Shown piece by piece: positions 1 to 10,158 of a stretch of 64,000 nucleotides of DNA. The DNA is from Mesaphorura yosii (taxonomy: Eukaryota > Arthropoda > Collembola > Poduromorpha > Tullbergiidae), in contig WIXG01000121.1 in NCBI GenBank assembly GCA_009869945.1, forward strand, positions 1 to 64,000. The letters are read 5' to 3'. The translations under genes and the position numbers were made by a program. The notes under the pieces are model-generated. The model saw nothing but the letters and a program-made list of their open reading frames with translations. It was not told where the DNA came from and searched no databases. Positions within the stretch are counted from its first letter, which is position 1, and each line of letters opens with the position of its first letter.

Positions 1-120
1 ATTGGGAAAAAAATCAAATAAATAAAAAAAATCAAAAAAATCATGATTAAATCATGATTAAATAAAAAAAAATCCGATTTATTGATTTTTTCGAAAAAAT
101 CATGATTTTTTCCAACCCTG
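1..120. mobile_element. Terminal part of a hAT-like DNA transposon, cut by the window edge
   Basis: This stretch is very AT-rich, made of repeated A-runs and ATCATGATT units, and ends sharply in TTTTTTCCAACCCTG at 106-120. Read from the other strand it starts CAGGGTTGG followed by A-runs, a form common at the ends of hAT-family non-autonomous elements. Sequence from 121 on has normal composition, so 120 is the likely boundary. The other end and the target duplication lie outside the window, so the family is an inference. Confidence 0.45.
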
Positions 121-956
121 GTCTTACGCGAAGACAAGACCGGCCGTATTCCTGTGGAACCCCAGACCAGGCACCGATTTCACGTATAAATAATTTCTCA
201 CCAGTATGAGAACGTATGAGACTTAAGCGCATTTTGACACCACCAATATTCGCAAGGCATGCCCTATGGCAAAGGTTTATCAGTTTTCTTGATGGCAACG
301 ACCAGAATTTAAGCAATGATGAGCTTTTTGTAATGAAACACCAATTCATGAGTACTCTAAATGTAAGAGTTTTTACCGAGGAGTCTCAATGGCTACGCCA
401 AACTTTGTTTGCCTTGCCCAAACTTGCTATAGATTTAGCAATTTTCTATAACAGATTTAGGCGTAGCAAAACTAAGTTTTGTAAGCCATTGAGACTCTTC
501 GAGTTTTACGCTTATACTTTCAGGAATTTGAACCACATGTTAGAATGATTTAAACATGTTATCTTGACATTTTCACGCAGACAGAGCCTGTAACAAAGTC
601 AACAGCACCAAAAGCAGACAGAAATCAAGCGTAGATAGCAGGTTGGTCGATATTGATTGATTGTGGCTTGCAATTTTGAACACGACACATTTTGCATCAA
701 TGTGAATGCACATAGACAGCTTACCACAATGTGAACGTGAACCCAACATTGCATTGCAAGGAAGAGACGGTCTTGGCCTTGTAATGTATTTGCAAAGCCA
801 AAAGCTAGCAACATGGAACGATTGATATGAATTGCGTAATACAAAACACAGGCTTTAATGTGCAGCCGAGCCAAGCCAATGCTTCTACATATTCTGTATT
901 CGCTCTACGAGCACTGGTTTCAAGTATGGTCAAAACCAGACACTGAATCACTAGGA
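121..956. other. Intergenic stretch with no convincing gene
   Basis: Open frames here are about 110 codons or shorter, and the longest (216-548) runs straight through an inverted repeat (363-515), so I do not call it coding. Nothing else is recognisable upstream of the tRNA gene. Confidence 0.5.
363..515. repeat. Imperfect inverted repeat (about 31-nt arms)
   Basis: The arm starting GTAAGAG at 363 and ending in GAGTCTCAATGGC at 393 is matched on the opposite strand by GCCATTGAGACTC at 485-497, continuing to 515. The inner 13 bases are identical; the outer part of the arms is only partly conserved. Between the arms is about 90 nt that itself contains short inverted matches (CTACGCC near 394 and GGCGTAG near 460). 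It resembles an old hairpin-type MITE, but I see no clean target duplication. Confidence 0.5.
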
Positions 957-1028
957 GACTCTGTGGCGCAATGGTAGCGCGTCTGACTCCAGATCAGAAG
1001 GCTGAGTGTTCGAGTCACTTCAGGGTCA
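957..1028 (+). tRNA. tRNA-Trp (anticodon CCA)
   Basis: This is a complete 72-nt cloverleaf. The acceptor stem GACTCTG pairs with CAGGGTC (1021-1027), with discriminator A at 1028. The anticodon stem TCTGA/TCAGA encloses loop CTCCAGA with anticodon CCA at 989-991. The T-arm GAGTG-TTCGAGT-CACTT carries the B box, and the A box lies in TGGCGCAATGGTAGCGC. There is no intron. T-runs at 1035-1039 and 1043-1048 can serve as the RNA polymerase III terminator. The sequence closely resembles insect tRNA-Trp genes. It stands alone and should be transcribed from its internal promoter. Confidence 0.97.
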
Positions 1029-1777
1029 TCCAACTTTTTGCATTTTTTGCCCAGCTTCTGGAGGTTCGCAAATACATGAGCATACATTCTGCAATCAGTT
1101 TACATACGTTTTGTTCGTTTTAAAGCAGTGTGAATGGGTAAATGCTGTGCAATGCTCAATCGAATGTCCAGCATACATCTGTAGGACAAGTCTCTGACTA
1201 TAGTGAACTGATGCTATTTTTCATGTAGAATGTTAAAAGCACGGCATCTAATTACCATTTCTTTGTGTGCAAAACCTGTAGAAGCTCGGATTTATTCACC
1301 CAATTAATCCAACGCTTGGCTCAACAGTCCTGGTGCCACACATTTTGACTTTTTCGACTCAGATTTTAGAAATGCACATGAATTGGGAATGCAACTGACT
1401 AAAAGGCGGTGCCTGGGAATACTTATCAGACTGAAACAACAGATTCTTGACCCCAACAATGAATTTGTTGGGGTTATGTATTTGTCGCGTCATGGCATGG
1501 CATCGAGGTACAGTGGTACCAATGTACTAATTTATTGCAGCTGTAAAACACAAAACATTGCGTGCCCAAATTCTAGCCTAATACCGGCCAAAGCTCATAA
1601 CAACAGTATTCGAGTGGAGCGCTGAATGCTTAGCTGAGCAATTGGGATCTGATGGATGATTCCCATGCACGCGAAATTCGAGCCGAGCTCGAAACATTTA
1701 TTGACAGTCATCCTTTTACTGAATGCTGAATATTTTAGCGTTTAGCCCAAACTATGCATTGAGACAGTCGGCTGAAA
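1029..1777. other. Spacer between tRNA-Trp and gene A
   Basis: No coding exon is recognised. A perfect 10-bp stem with a 5-nt loop (ACCCCAACAA at 1450-1459 and TTGTTGGGGT at 1465-1474) is the only local structure seen. The last part must hold the promoter and 5' UTR of gene A; no clear TATA box is visible. Confidence 0.5.
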
Positions 1778-4046
1778 ATGTCTGAAAAAAATTCATCGAG
1801 CAAGTCCCAACTCTCGAGTTCGATCAAAACAATGTCTATTGTGGGTATTCTTCTTTTATTCGCTGTGGTTCTCAACTACATCAACGGAAGCAAGCTCCAG
1901 AACCTTCCTACACCGGCTCCAAGCTCTCGAAATCGTGATTCACCATCTTTGTCGGTCATGCTCTATGACCGATACTTGGCTCGAGACGAAATTGCTACAG
2001 ATTCTCTCCAGGATGTCAAGTTTCATCCCAGCACGAACTCCATCAACGGTGTCCAGATGCTGGGAGACGAGTCATTAACAAATTCAAGAGTCAGCAATAT
2101 GCTTCAAGTGCTCGAGTACGAGAAGCTGAAGTCGTTTCTCCGAAAGTTCTCTATGAAGACTCTACACAGGTTGAGGAAGCTGATAACAGCAAATCCAGAC
2201 GCTGGTCATCGGTATTTAGTGAAACTGGTGCAAAAGCAACGGTCGCCTGATGCTGGTGCAATAAATCCTTATGCAAGTGATGAGGGCTTCAGTTTCAGTG
2301 ACTCATCCTCGTTTCCGCTTGACAGGAAACAGCTGATTAAGATTGCCACTGTTATATTGGAACCAGAATTTCTCGAACTGGCGGAAAAGGCGGAGGAGGA
2401 CGAGGTAACAAGAAGAATGCACTAAAGTTAAGGTCGGACTCTGCCTTTGAGCACCACGAAAGTTAAATTGCAATTAAATTGCACAGCTGTATTATTCCTT
2501 TTTCCAGTCGGACTCAACAGAGCTAGAGGCAGAGAGCGGTGAAAATGCCAATAGAAAACCACACTTTTCGGAGGATCGTGACAAAATTCTTACCTCGTCA
2601 ATTCAAGCGTTTCCGGTTCCGAGCGCCACAAAAGCCCCGGGCTTGGTTCCCACGACCAAATCCACCAAATTCTTTGTGCCGTATTTTAGTCAGGCATCGG
2701 TCGTCCACAAGAATTTTATGGACGCTAACTCAAACCCCAAATTTGCATCGGAGGATGCGAAAGGGGACGACTTCAGACCTTCGTACGGTGTCCCTGTGCG
2801 GATACGGAAACTGATACCGCCAATGCCATTCCCGACTCCGACGAGTCGGACATACCCACCCTCATTGAAACACGACAACTTTATTCACGCACAAGCGCCG
2901 CATATGACTCGTTTGCAGCCGAAACCAGTAGTTGAGCTTCTCCAAGTTGTAAAAAGCCCGAGCGAAGTTCAACTAGTATGGAAGAACCAAACCAGCTCTG
3001 GGGAATTCATAATCGAAGCGCAGCACCAGAATCAAAATCAATCTGAGCGAGATCTCGTGTCATTCTACATTTTGTCAATTTTGGCAGCACAGGACAAGCT
3101 CACCGAGCACGTATTTCATCAACAGCAACCAGAACAAAAATTTCAAGATCAAGACCAAGAGGTCATGTACTACAATGGCGGCGTGCATGAAGTGTACAGA
3201 AATCAATGGACAAACTCCGATGCAGATTACAAGCACGAAGAACCACCACAGTTTAACCTTTATGAGCACCAAGAAAAAGACCAGGATTATGAAGATTCTT
3301 ACCACGAATCAGCCTACACCAACACTCGGCACCCTCACCAATCCTCGCCAAATTCAGTGTCAGGATTTCAATTCGGCGCAGAAAAATGGAATCGCTACGG
3401 GCTTCCTGCAACGGGAACGGATGTGTCCGTCCAAAGCCCGTATGATTCAAGCTACCAAGCACATGCATACGGTAACGGAAATTACTATCAACCGCAATCC
3501 CAGGCTCAACCTGGTGGCTCACCATACGAAAGTGCCGGGATCGGGTCAAAGGCGCCGTACGGCGAGTACGGCGGCTACGGCCCAGCTCACCATTACTACA
3601 ACGTCGACAGCGTCCACCCATTCGGTGGTTACGGGAATGGGCAGCTCAATATGCACGTAAACCACGTCGAAAACAGCCCGAATGTGATACAAACACAAAT
3701 GTGGGACCTCTTCAGCAATTGGATAAACAGTACCAAGCAGGCACTGAGCTCAATGCTTCAGGGTTTCCAAAACTCGAGCACCGCGACGCAAAAAGTTCTT
3801 GGAATCTCACTCTCGGCGCTGGCGTTCCTGGCTTTTGGGTCGTACATTTCCATCCTGCTCCTGAGAGCACTGGCGCCAGCGCTTTTTCTCCAGAATCCTA
3901 CCAGCCAAAGTGGGGCGACTAATTTGGCCGGGCTGCTGTACGGGCGAAGTTTAGATGCCAATGCCAAGACGCCTGTGCCTCCCACTAATGCGGTGCTGAG
4001 CGAATTAGAAAGGACGGTTAAATTAAGTTTAGAAAAATTCTTGTAA
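1778..4046 (+). CDS. Gene A: uncharacterised membrane-anchored protein, Tyr/Gly/His-rich, 721 aa
   Basis: Two exons, 1778-2404 and 2508-4046, join in phase 0 through a 103-nt GT-AG intron (GAG|GTAACA ... TTCCAG|TCG). The ATG gives a short polar N-terminus followed by a hydrophobic stretch at residues about 19-36, a signal peptide or signal anchor. Residues about 107-155 are charged and helical-looking. The middle is low in order: Gln/Tyr/His-rich, then Tyr-Gly-rich between about 517 and 593 (YGEYGGYG-type motifs). A strong transmembrane segment lies near 637-666, followed by a short tail. I do not recognise the family. It is the first of four same-strand genes (A-D) with similar layout: hydrophobic N-terminus or core and long disordered regions. 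A role at the cell surface or in the extracellular matrix or cuticle is only inference. The gene model is firm because both exons are long open frames. Confidence 0.75.
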
Positions 4047-4176
4047 AGCATGACGAAAGTATAAAGACTTGTGACTTGCGTTCGTACGCCGCCTGTAATC
4101 TTAATACCGCTAATTCATTTATTAAATTAGGTTGTAGTAGTAACTTAAAGTTGATTCGTTTGATCATTGATAGCCA

Positions 4177-4216
4177 CACAGAATTACTAACCAAGATCTT
4201 GGTTAGTAATTCTGTG
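4177..4216. mobile_element. 40-bp perfect palindrome flanked by an 8-bp target duplication (minimal hAT-like element)
   Basis: The 40 bases form an uninterrupted perfect palindrome: arm 4177-4196 starts CACAGAATTACTAACC and the other arm is its exact complement. It is flanked exactly by GATAGCCA at 4169-4176 and again at 4217-4224. An 8-bp duplication plus ends in CA...TG fits the hAT superfamily. The element has no internal sequence: it is two terminal repeats back to back. It lies about 130 nt after the stop codon of gene A, probably in its 3' UTR, where its transcript would fold into a tight hairpin. The perfect arms and duplication suggest a young insertion. Confidence 0.8.
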
Positions 4217-4224
4217 GATAGCCA

Positions 4225-5014
4225 TGTGTATTACGGAGTTTATTGTTGGGGACCCCGAATTAAGAGCACATTTTCAGCGCGTTGGCGTGTGAGTGAGCTC
4301 ACAAAGTCAGTCAAGATCAAAGGACCGAAATTCAATTGTGACTGAAAGAAATGTGAATGAATTTGAATGTTATTTAATTTCCCATGCAAAATGGTATTTT
4401 TGTCGTGCCGCTCCGTACCAACCCTGCGAATCATTTAACAATTGCTATTCATTGTCCCTGGTCTGGTGACTTTTATTTGCGAATTTATGTCATCGTCTTC
4501 ACGTCACGAGTCAAAATAAGCATCGCAACACCGTGAAAAACACTGCCTTCGTGATGGTGCGATGTAGGTAGCTTGGCTTGAAGAAGCACTTGATCTTCAA
4601 AGCACTCGTTCCGGTAAGCAACACTGCACCCATTGTTGTCATTACTTGCACGACATGATGCAACAATGAATCAGCGAGCGCGTAATAGCACATGAAGTTT
4701 GTGGCATTGCCATTCTCATCTTAACCATCAACCAAGATAACCCGGAAGGACGATCTTTCCTCCTGTGCAAATGTTTCTTTCATTGCGTAGTTGACAATAG
4801 ACGAAATCTGAAGCAACAGCGGTACTTGAACGTTACTCGTGTACTTGAATTGCGCCTGCTGTTGTATTTGCATTTGCATGAGGTTTTCTGCACTAATTGA
4901 ATTTTAGTCGTCCGGATAAGCAGACGACGAACGAATATTCCGCAGCCCAGCAATCTTCCTTCAGAAGATGAGAATTCCAGAAAAGTGTTAAAGTGTTAAA
5001 GAAAGGTAAAGAAT
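4225..5014. other. Spacer between genes A and B
   Basis: This holds the 3' flank of gene A and the promoter and 5' UTR of gene B. No coding exon, canonical TATA box or AATAAA was recognised with confidence. Confidence 0.4.
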
Positions 5015-7378
5015 ATGTCCAGACCGCCAAGTTTCAATTCCTGTGCTGCTCTTTTGCTGATTACGGTCACATTGTCGAGTTTGGTTAGCAGAAACTCAGG
5101 AAGTGAATTCCAGAATGTGAAGCTCGTAAAACCAAGCGATGTGCTTCACAAGCAGTACGACTCACAATCATCGGGTCTTGATAGTGAATACGAGAGCAGC
5201 ACCACCGAGAATTACTCCGACGCTCATGTGCAATTATTTGGAACCGCTGCTCCTGCCCCAGCGATTGTGGGCAGCAAAAGCCCTTCGACTTCTACCTCTT
5301 CTCGAGTGTTGGGTCCACTTGGTGAGTAAATAAACAATTGCCGGAGAATTTGAACGCCTCATTATCTCGTGCGTGATGCGCGCCGCGGCCGGGTTCATAG
5401 CAAATAGAATTTAGCCGGGCAGATGTAAATATTCATGGAAAAGGCGAATTTAGTGTTTACACGATAAAAATACCCAAGTTGATTTATTTTTCTGGACCGG
5501 GCACGGGCAAAGAGGATTTATAAAGTCGCACAGATGCCCTTTGAAAAAGAGCTCTTTATTTGCAAACCGCAACAGGAGGAATATTTCGAAAGATTTATTT
5601 TTATTGCCAAAATAGAAACCGGCAATATTTATTATTGCCTGGCACGAAACATTCGCTTCTTGTGTTCATTACTGCCAGCCAAGCATACGGCGAAACATGT
5701 AATGATTTTACATCCGAATTCCGAAGCCTAAGTTTTCAAGTTCATGTTAAACAAACGTCATCTGCATCTTCACAGTGCTAAATGCTAAATGTGTTCTGCG
5801 GCTGCCGGAGCAGCAGACTGCCTACATAATTTCTGAGGCGAGTAATTCTGAAAATCATTGCTAACTGTAATTTTTCTCTTGTAATTACGATTAAGGCTGA
5901 TGACAATGGTGATGCCATGTGCTCTGTCATTGTTACTTCGCTCGCATCAGCGCCCAGCGCATCGTCGCTTCACAGATGCATAAATGATGAGAGTCTGAGT
6001 GCATAAATGTTGATGGTGTGCTTGTTTCTTGCATGTAACGCCAACAAAGGAGCGTGGAGCTCAGCGAAGGATGTGCTGAAGAACGGAATCCATCGCTTTC
6101 GTGAGAGTTTGCACGAAGGAGTGAAGGTGGCTCAGATGCTCAAGGAAGATGTCGACGAAGGCGTCTCGCAGCTGCTCCCGAAGATCCCTGCAAAGGGAAA
6201 CGGTCCAAAGACTCCGACCCGGAAAAGCAGGAAGCAGAACGCAAATACTAATAACACGGTGTCAATGAGCAATGAGAATGAACCTCAGGCTTCCAGCGTA
6301 GGAGTGAATCAACCGTTGTGGGATCTGTTGTCAAAAGTAGCCGACTTTGAGGGAAATAATGAAGAGGAGTTCGGAAAGTTGGGTTATCAGGTACAAATTG
6401 CTTACAAGACAGAAAATTTTGCACTCTTTAGCGATAATTTAACCCTCTTGTTTCATTTTTCACGCAGCTTCCGAGACAGGGAGTCCTGGGTGGAATACTG
6501 AAATTCATGGGTGTTGACTCCAGCAGCATCGGCATCATTCTGCTCAACATCCTCATCTTTGTGGCTGAAATGGTACGTAAGCGATGGAAATGATGCAATG
6601 AATTTTACAAGTGGTAATTCGATGAGACGATGATGACGATGAAATCTGCGGGAGTCAATATCACGCAATAATCGCACCACAGGATCAATCAGAGTGAATT
6701 ATTTCTAAGAAATTATCTCTGTGTGAAGAATAATCGAATCCTTTTGCAAGGCTTGCCGCGTGTTTTATTTTTGATTCTGTTTGACTTCTTAACAGGTGAC
6801 CTCAACGATGTTGGGAAAAGACGCCAACAGCATTGCTGACACAAGAGCACTGAAGGAGAATCTGTACGAGTGGATCTTAACGGGAAAGAACGATCAGGTA
6901 AGGCCGGCTAATTGAATCCCATAGCACGAACAAGGCAGGCGTTACGGTATTCGATTTACTCTGGGCACAGGTTTCTCATCTGATCGACGAAGCACAGAGT
7001 CCCGAACTACCAAACCACTTAATATCGGCATTGCGACGTCGGAGTGGAACCAGAACTTCCTGCATTCAACTCCTTCTCTGCAAAATGAGTCCATTCATCA
7101 GAGGAATTCAGCAAACGGCCAAGAAAGAATTCCAGGTTTATCAAGGCAATACCACAATCTCAGAGCAAGCCCGTCGAGCCACTTCGGGCATCGATTCTTA
7201 CTTCAGTGCACAGTATCTGGAGTTCATTTGGTCACAACTGGTTCAGGTGGTGCCGGACAAGAAGAAGTTCCTTTCGCTTGGCGACAGCTGCGAGAAACAA
7301 TATCCAACCTGCAAACTTCTGAAATTCTCGCCACCAAAAATGGATATGGGCAAAATTACTTCGAAAATTAAAACTTGA
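5015..7378 (+). CDS. Gene B: uncharacterised secreted protein with four-Cys C-terminal domain, 420 aa
   Basis: Five exons join in phase: 5015-5321, 6050-6390, 6468-6572, 6796-6897 and 6971-7378. The N-terminus is a classic signal peptide (CAALLLITVTLSSLVS). A Ser/Thr-rich spacer follows, then a basic linker, then a hydrophobic segment with GIILLNILIFVAEM in exon 3 (residues 217-251). The last exon has a cysteine pair C316-x5-C322, about 70 residues, then C392-x6-C399 in GDSCEKQYPTCK. Gene C ends with the same arrangement (C-x5-C ... C-x5-C), so B and C look like paralogues. The product is probably secreted or anchored through the hydrophobic segment. The exon 2 acceptor (ACAAAG|GAGCG) has a poor pyrimidine tract but is the only one that keeps the frame. 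A likely poly(A) signal AATAAA lies at 7542-7547. Function unknown. Confidence 0.75.
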
Positions 7379-9976
7379 ATTGTACTGAAATAATATTCTT
7401 TAATTAATATTAAGTTTTGTTGTTGCTTTATTCGCGGGCTGGGAATTAAGGGAATTGTGTAGTAAAGCTCTCACTGTCACAAGTTCATTGTTGCAGTTCG
7501 TACGCGTCCGACTTTCAGTTTTTAAGCTCGACCTTGCATTGAATAAAAACAGGCCACCACACTTCAACAGCTAATAAAGATCGCAATTCATAATTGCATT
7601 CATTTCCGCATTCACTTTCTTTGCTGTGAAAAAAATTGTTTCTGCTTCCACTCACCTCGTTATCAAGCTGATTGAGATTTCACTGTCGTCAGTCAAAGGT
7701 GCGAAGAATCATGCCAACTAACCCAACTACTGAAATCGTAACATCTTTCCTAGGTTAGCCGTTCTTTGAAGAAAATACAAAAATTCAAACGGCTTCCGGA
7801 ATTTTGAAAAGTAGCAGAAAGCAGAAACTTTTAATTCATGCCAGTCTTCAATTAGCCTTAACTTCTTAAGTTTCTTGAGCCGCCTTGTTTTCTTAACCTG
7901 TGTATTGTTGGAAATGAAACTGGCCGCAAACCGGAAATCACGAAATTGCAGAATTTCAATTTCGTTTAGGTTCGCACAGACTCATTGAGCCATGACGTGT
8001 TAGCAGAGACAATCAAGTTCAAGTTTATGTTTATGGATTGAACTGAGGGTAAAGTTCAGCGAGCACGCAATATTAAAACTCACGACCCAGGTGCTGATGT
8101 ATCTTTTATGGTGCTAAGCATAAACAATGAAGGCCAATTAAATCAGGTAGCCATTTAAGTTGGCTGCAGTGACCCAGTAAAGCGGTTTCAAGTACGAAAA
8201 GTGTATGTTTATGGTAAGACCAGCTTCGAGATTGGCTTTAGATAGCTTCTCATTAACTGCCAAGTAACGTAGTTTAATTTCTATCACTTAATTTTCATGC
8301 GTGGACGATGAATATACACGTATTGGCATTCAGCATTCATGATTCACGCACGTGTAAAGCAACTTCGGTCTAAAAATAAACACGCACAGCAGTAATTTTC
8401 TTCTCTCGCGAACGGAACAAATTACCAATTTAAAAATATACACAACATTAACAAAATGTAACGGCTTTGGGTCAGAAGGTGGAATGGAATGGACCGAGGC
8501 TCATTCTTGGGAATGGGTTTAGCACTTGGGAATGTGGAGTGAGGCAAATTTAGTCCGAAACTGTGTAACAAGGTGAATGACCACAAATAGCCTACAGAGA
8601 CATGTGTCAGGCCCTTTTCTGTCTCAAATGCACCTAAGTAATGTTGCGACTGCAGTGCACGAACGCACGCACGCAATGTGGGAAAATCCACTTAATTTAC
8701 CCAGCTCATCCTCCTTTGAGCCGAGTTTTCATCAATTATCAAAATCGTGCGTAAATTTTAGGTTAAAGTATTTTACTTTCGAGTTCAGGTGTAAACCACG
8801 ACCAAATTCAAACTAAATTTAAAATCTTTCAGGCAAAAAGACAAAATATCACTTTTCAGAGTTATCAAACATTCACTACCCGAAGGATTCCGAATGCAAA
8901 GAGCTAAAAACAAATCGGGACTCGAACAGTTAATCCACTTCCACTCCCAAACAAATGCAGTTCAAATCCTCCAAAATACAAAACGAAGTGATTGACTCAC
9001 ATCAAACAGAAGCTAACGGCAAACCGTAGCATTAAGGCAGCAGGTCAAGCCAAGTTACGGCCCGACGCCTGAAGAATGAACATATTATATTTTTAATCAC
9101 CGTTAGGAGCATAAATTCAAGCACCGCACACCACGCTGCATCGTAGCCGTTAACGTTAACAAGAACAAGTGCAAGAATGCTGCGGTAATTTCGTACTCAC
9201 TGGGCACTAAATGAATGAAGATGATTTAATCAGTGTTACTCACTGTATTTGGTCCCTGTCCACTGCCTCATTTAATTATGCCATCGCCATCACTGTTAGT
9301 TAACCCAATCACATATTCTACATGCAACATATTTCTCTTACGGTCAAATCTGAATCCTTTTACTAAAAAGTCTTAGTTCCAAAATATGAACAGAAACCTC
9401 TATCAGGTTGCTTGCTTCACAATTTCCGTTGCAATTGCAATTTTATTCTGTCTACCACAAAAAACTGACAAGATTTGATTTACTTTGATAGACGCTAATT
9501 TTTATCGTGTGATATTTCATGGCATCATTTTCTTGTCGATGGCTTGATTCGCAATTGTATCTTGCAGCTTTGTGTGTGAAGTCCCTCGCCATCGCCTTCT
9601 CCGTTGAATTGCATTTCACATTGTTACAACAACAATGCATTTTTTGTGGTGCATCATCATCTTCCTGCCCATCTTGCTTTGCTTGAACATATTGGCACCA
9701 ACCGTTTTAATTCTCAATTATTGCTTGAGGCTACAACTCCGCAATCTGCAACGTGAATGTGAATCGCATTTTCACGAGAGCACACAGTGCACTGCACTGG
9801 CATAATGAAAGTTAACGACTACAACCAACAAATGTACAATGTGGGACCAAATATTTAGCAAATGCAAACAGTCAGCACAGCAGTAAGAAGTAAGGAGACT
9901 GTGAAGCAGTTGTTGAGTACAATGCACACGTAGTACAACAATGCGCAGTGTACGAAAAAGGAAAATCTCGGTCACG
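7379..9976. other. Intergenic region between genes B and C
   Basis: Apart from the gene B poly(A) signal at 7542-7547, no coding exon, RNA gene or repeat is recognised in about 2.6 kb. The distal part is upstream regulatory DNA of gene C. Confidence 0.5.
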
Positions 9977-9984
9977 TATAAAAG
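9977..9984 (+). promoter_or_regulatory. TATA box of gene C
   Basis: TATAAAAG is a canonical TATA box. The downstream sequence (from about 10005) is stop-rich, ends in a consensus splice donor (TTCG|GTAAGT at 10159), and has the expected size of a 5' UTR exon. The next good acceptor directly preceding a start codon is that of gene C (13825). Confidence 0.6.
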
Positions 9985-10004
9985 CTGAGGAAGTTCACGG
10001 GCGA

Positions 10005-10158
10005 GCGGTCTTGGTTAGCCGGTTATTTACACCAAACACGTCGCGACTCGCTCAGCTGCTGCAACAATCAGAGTTAAAAGTGAATCAACCTCGCATCGAA
10101 CGGTATCAGTTGCCTTGCTGTGATTCTTCCGGATACTTCGCCACACCGTAAAAATTCG
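10005..10158 (+). other. Probable non-coding first exon (5' UTR) of gene C
   Basis: The exon would begin about 28-32 nt after the TATA box and ends at 10158 before GTAAGTAC. It has no usable long frame. The start codon of gene C sits two bases after acceptor TTGCAG (13825), which implies a spliced 5' UTR. The exact transcription start is not resolved, and the link to gene C is inferred from position and splice signals. Confidence 0.5.

Noticed and set aside
216-548. 110-codon open frame on the plus strand
   Set aside because: It runs through both arms of an inverted repeat, has no domain or splice context, and its composition does not look coding.
1450-1474. 10-bp perfect stem-loop as a regulatory RNA element
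   Set aside because: Too small and isolated to support a function.
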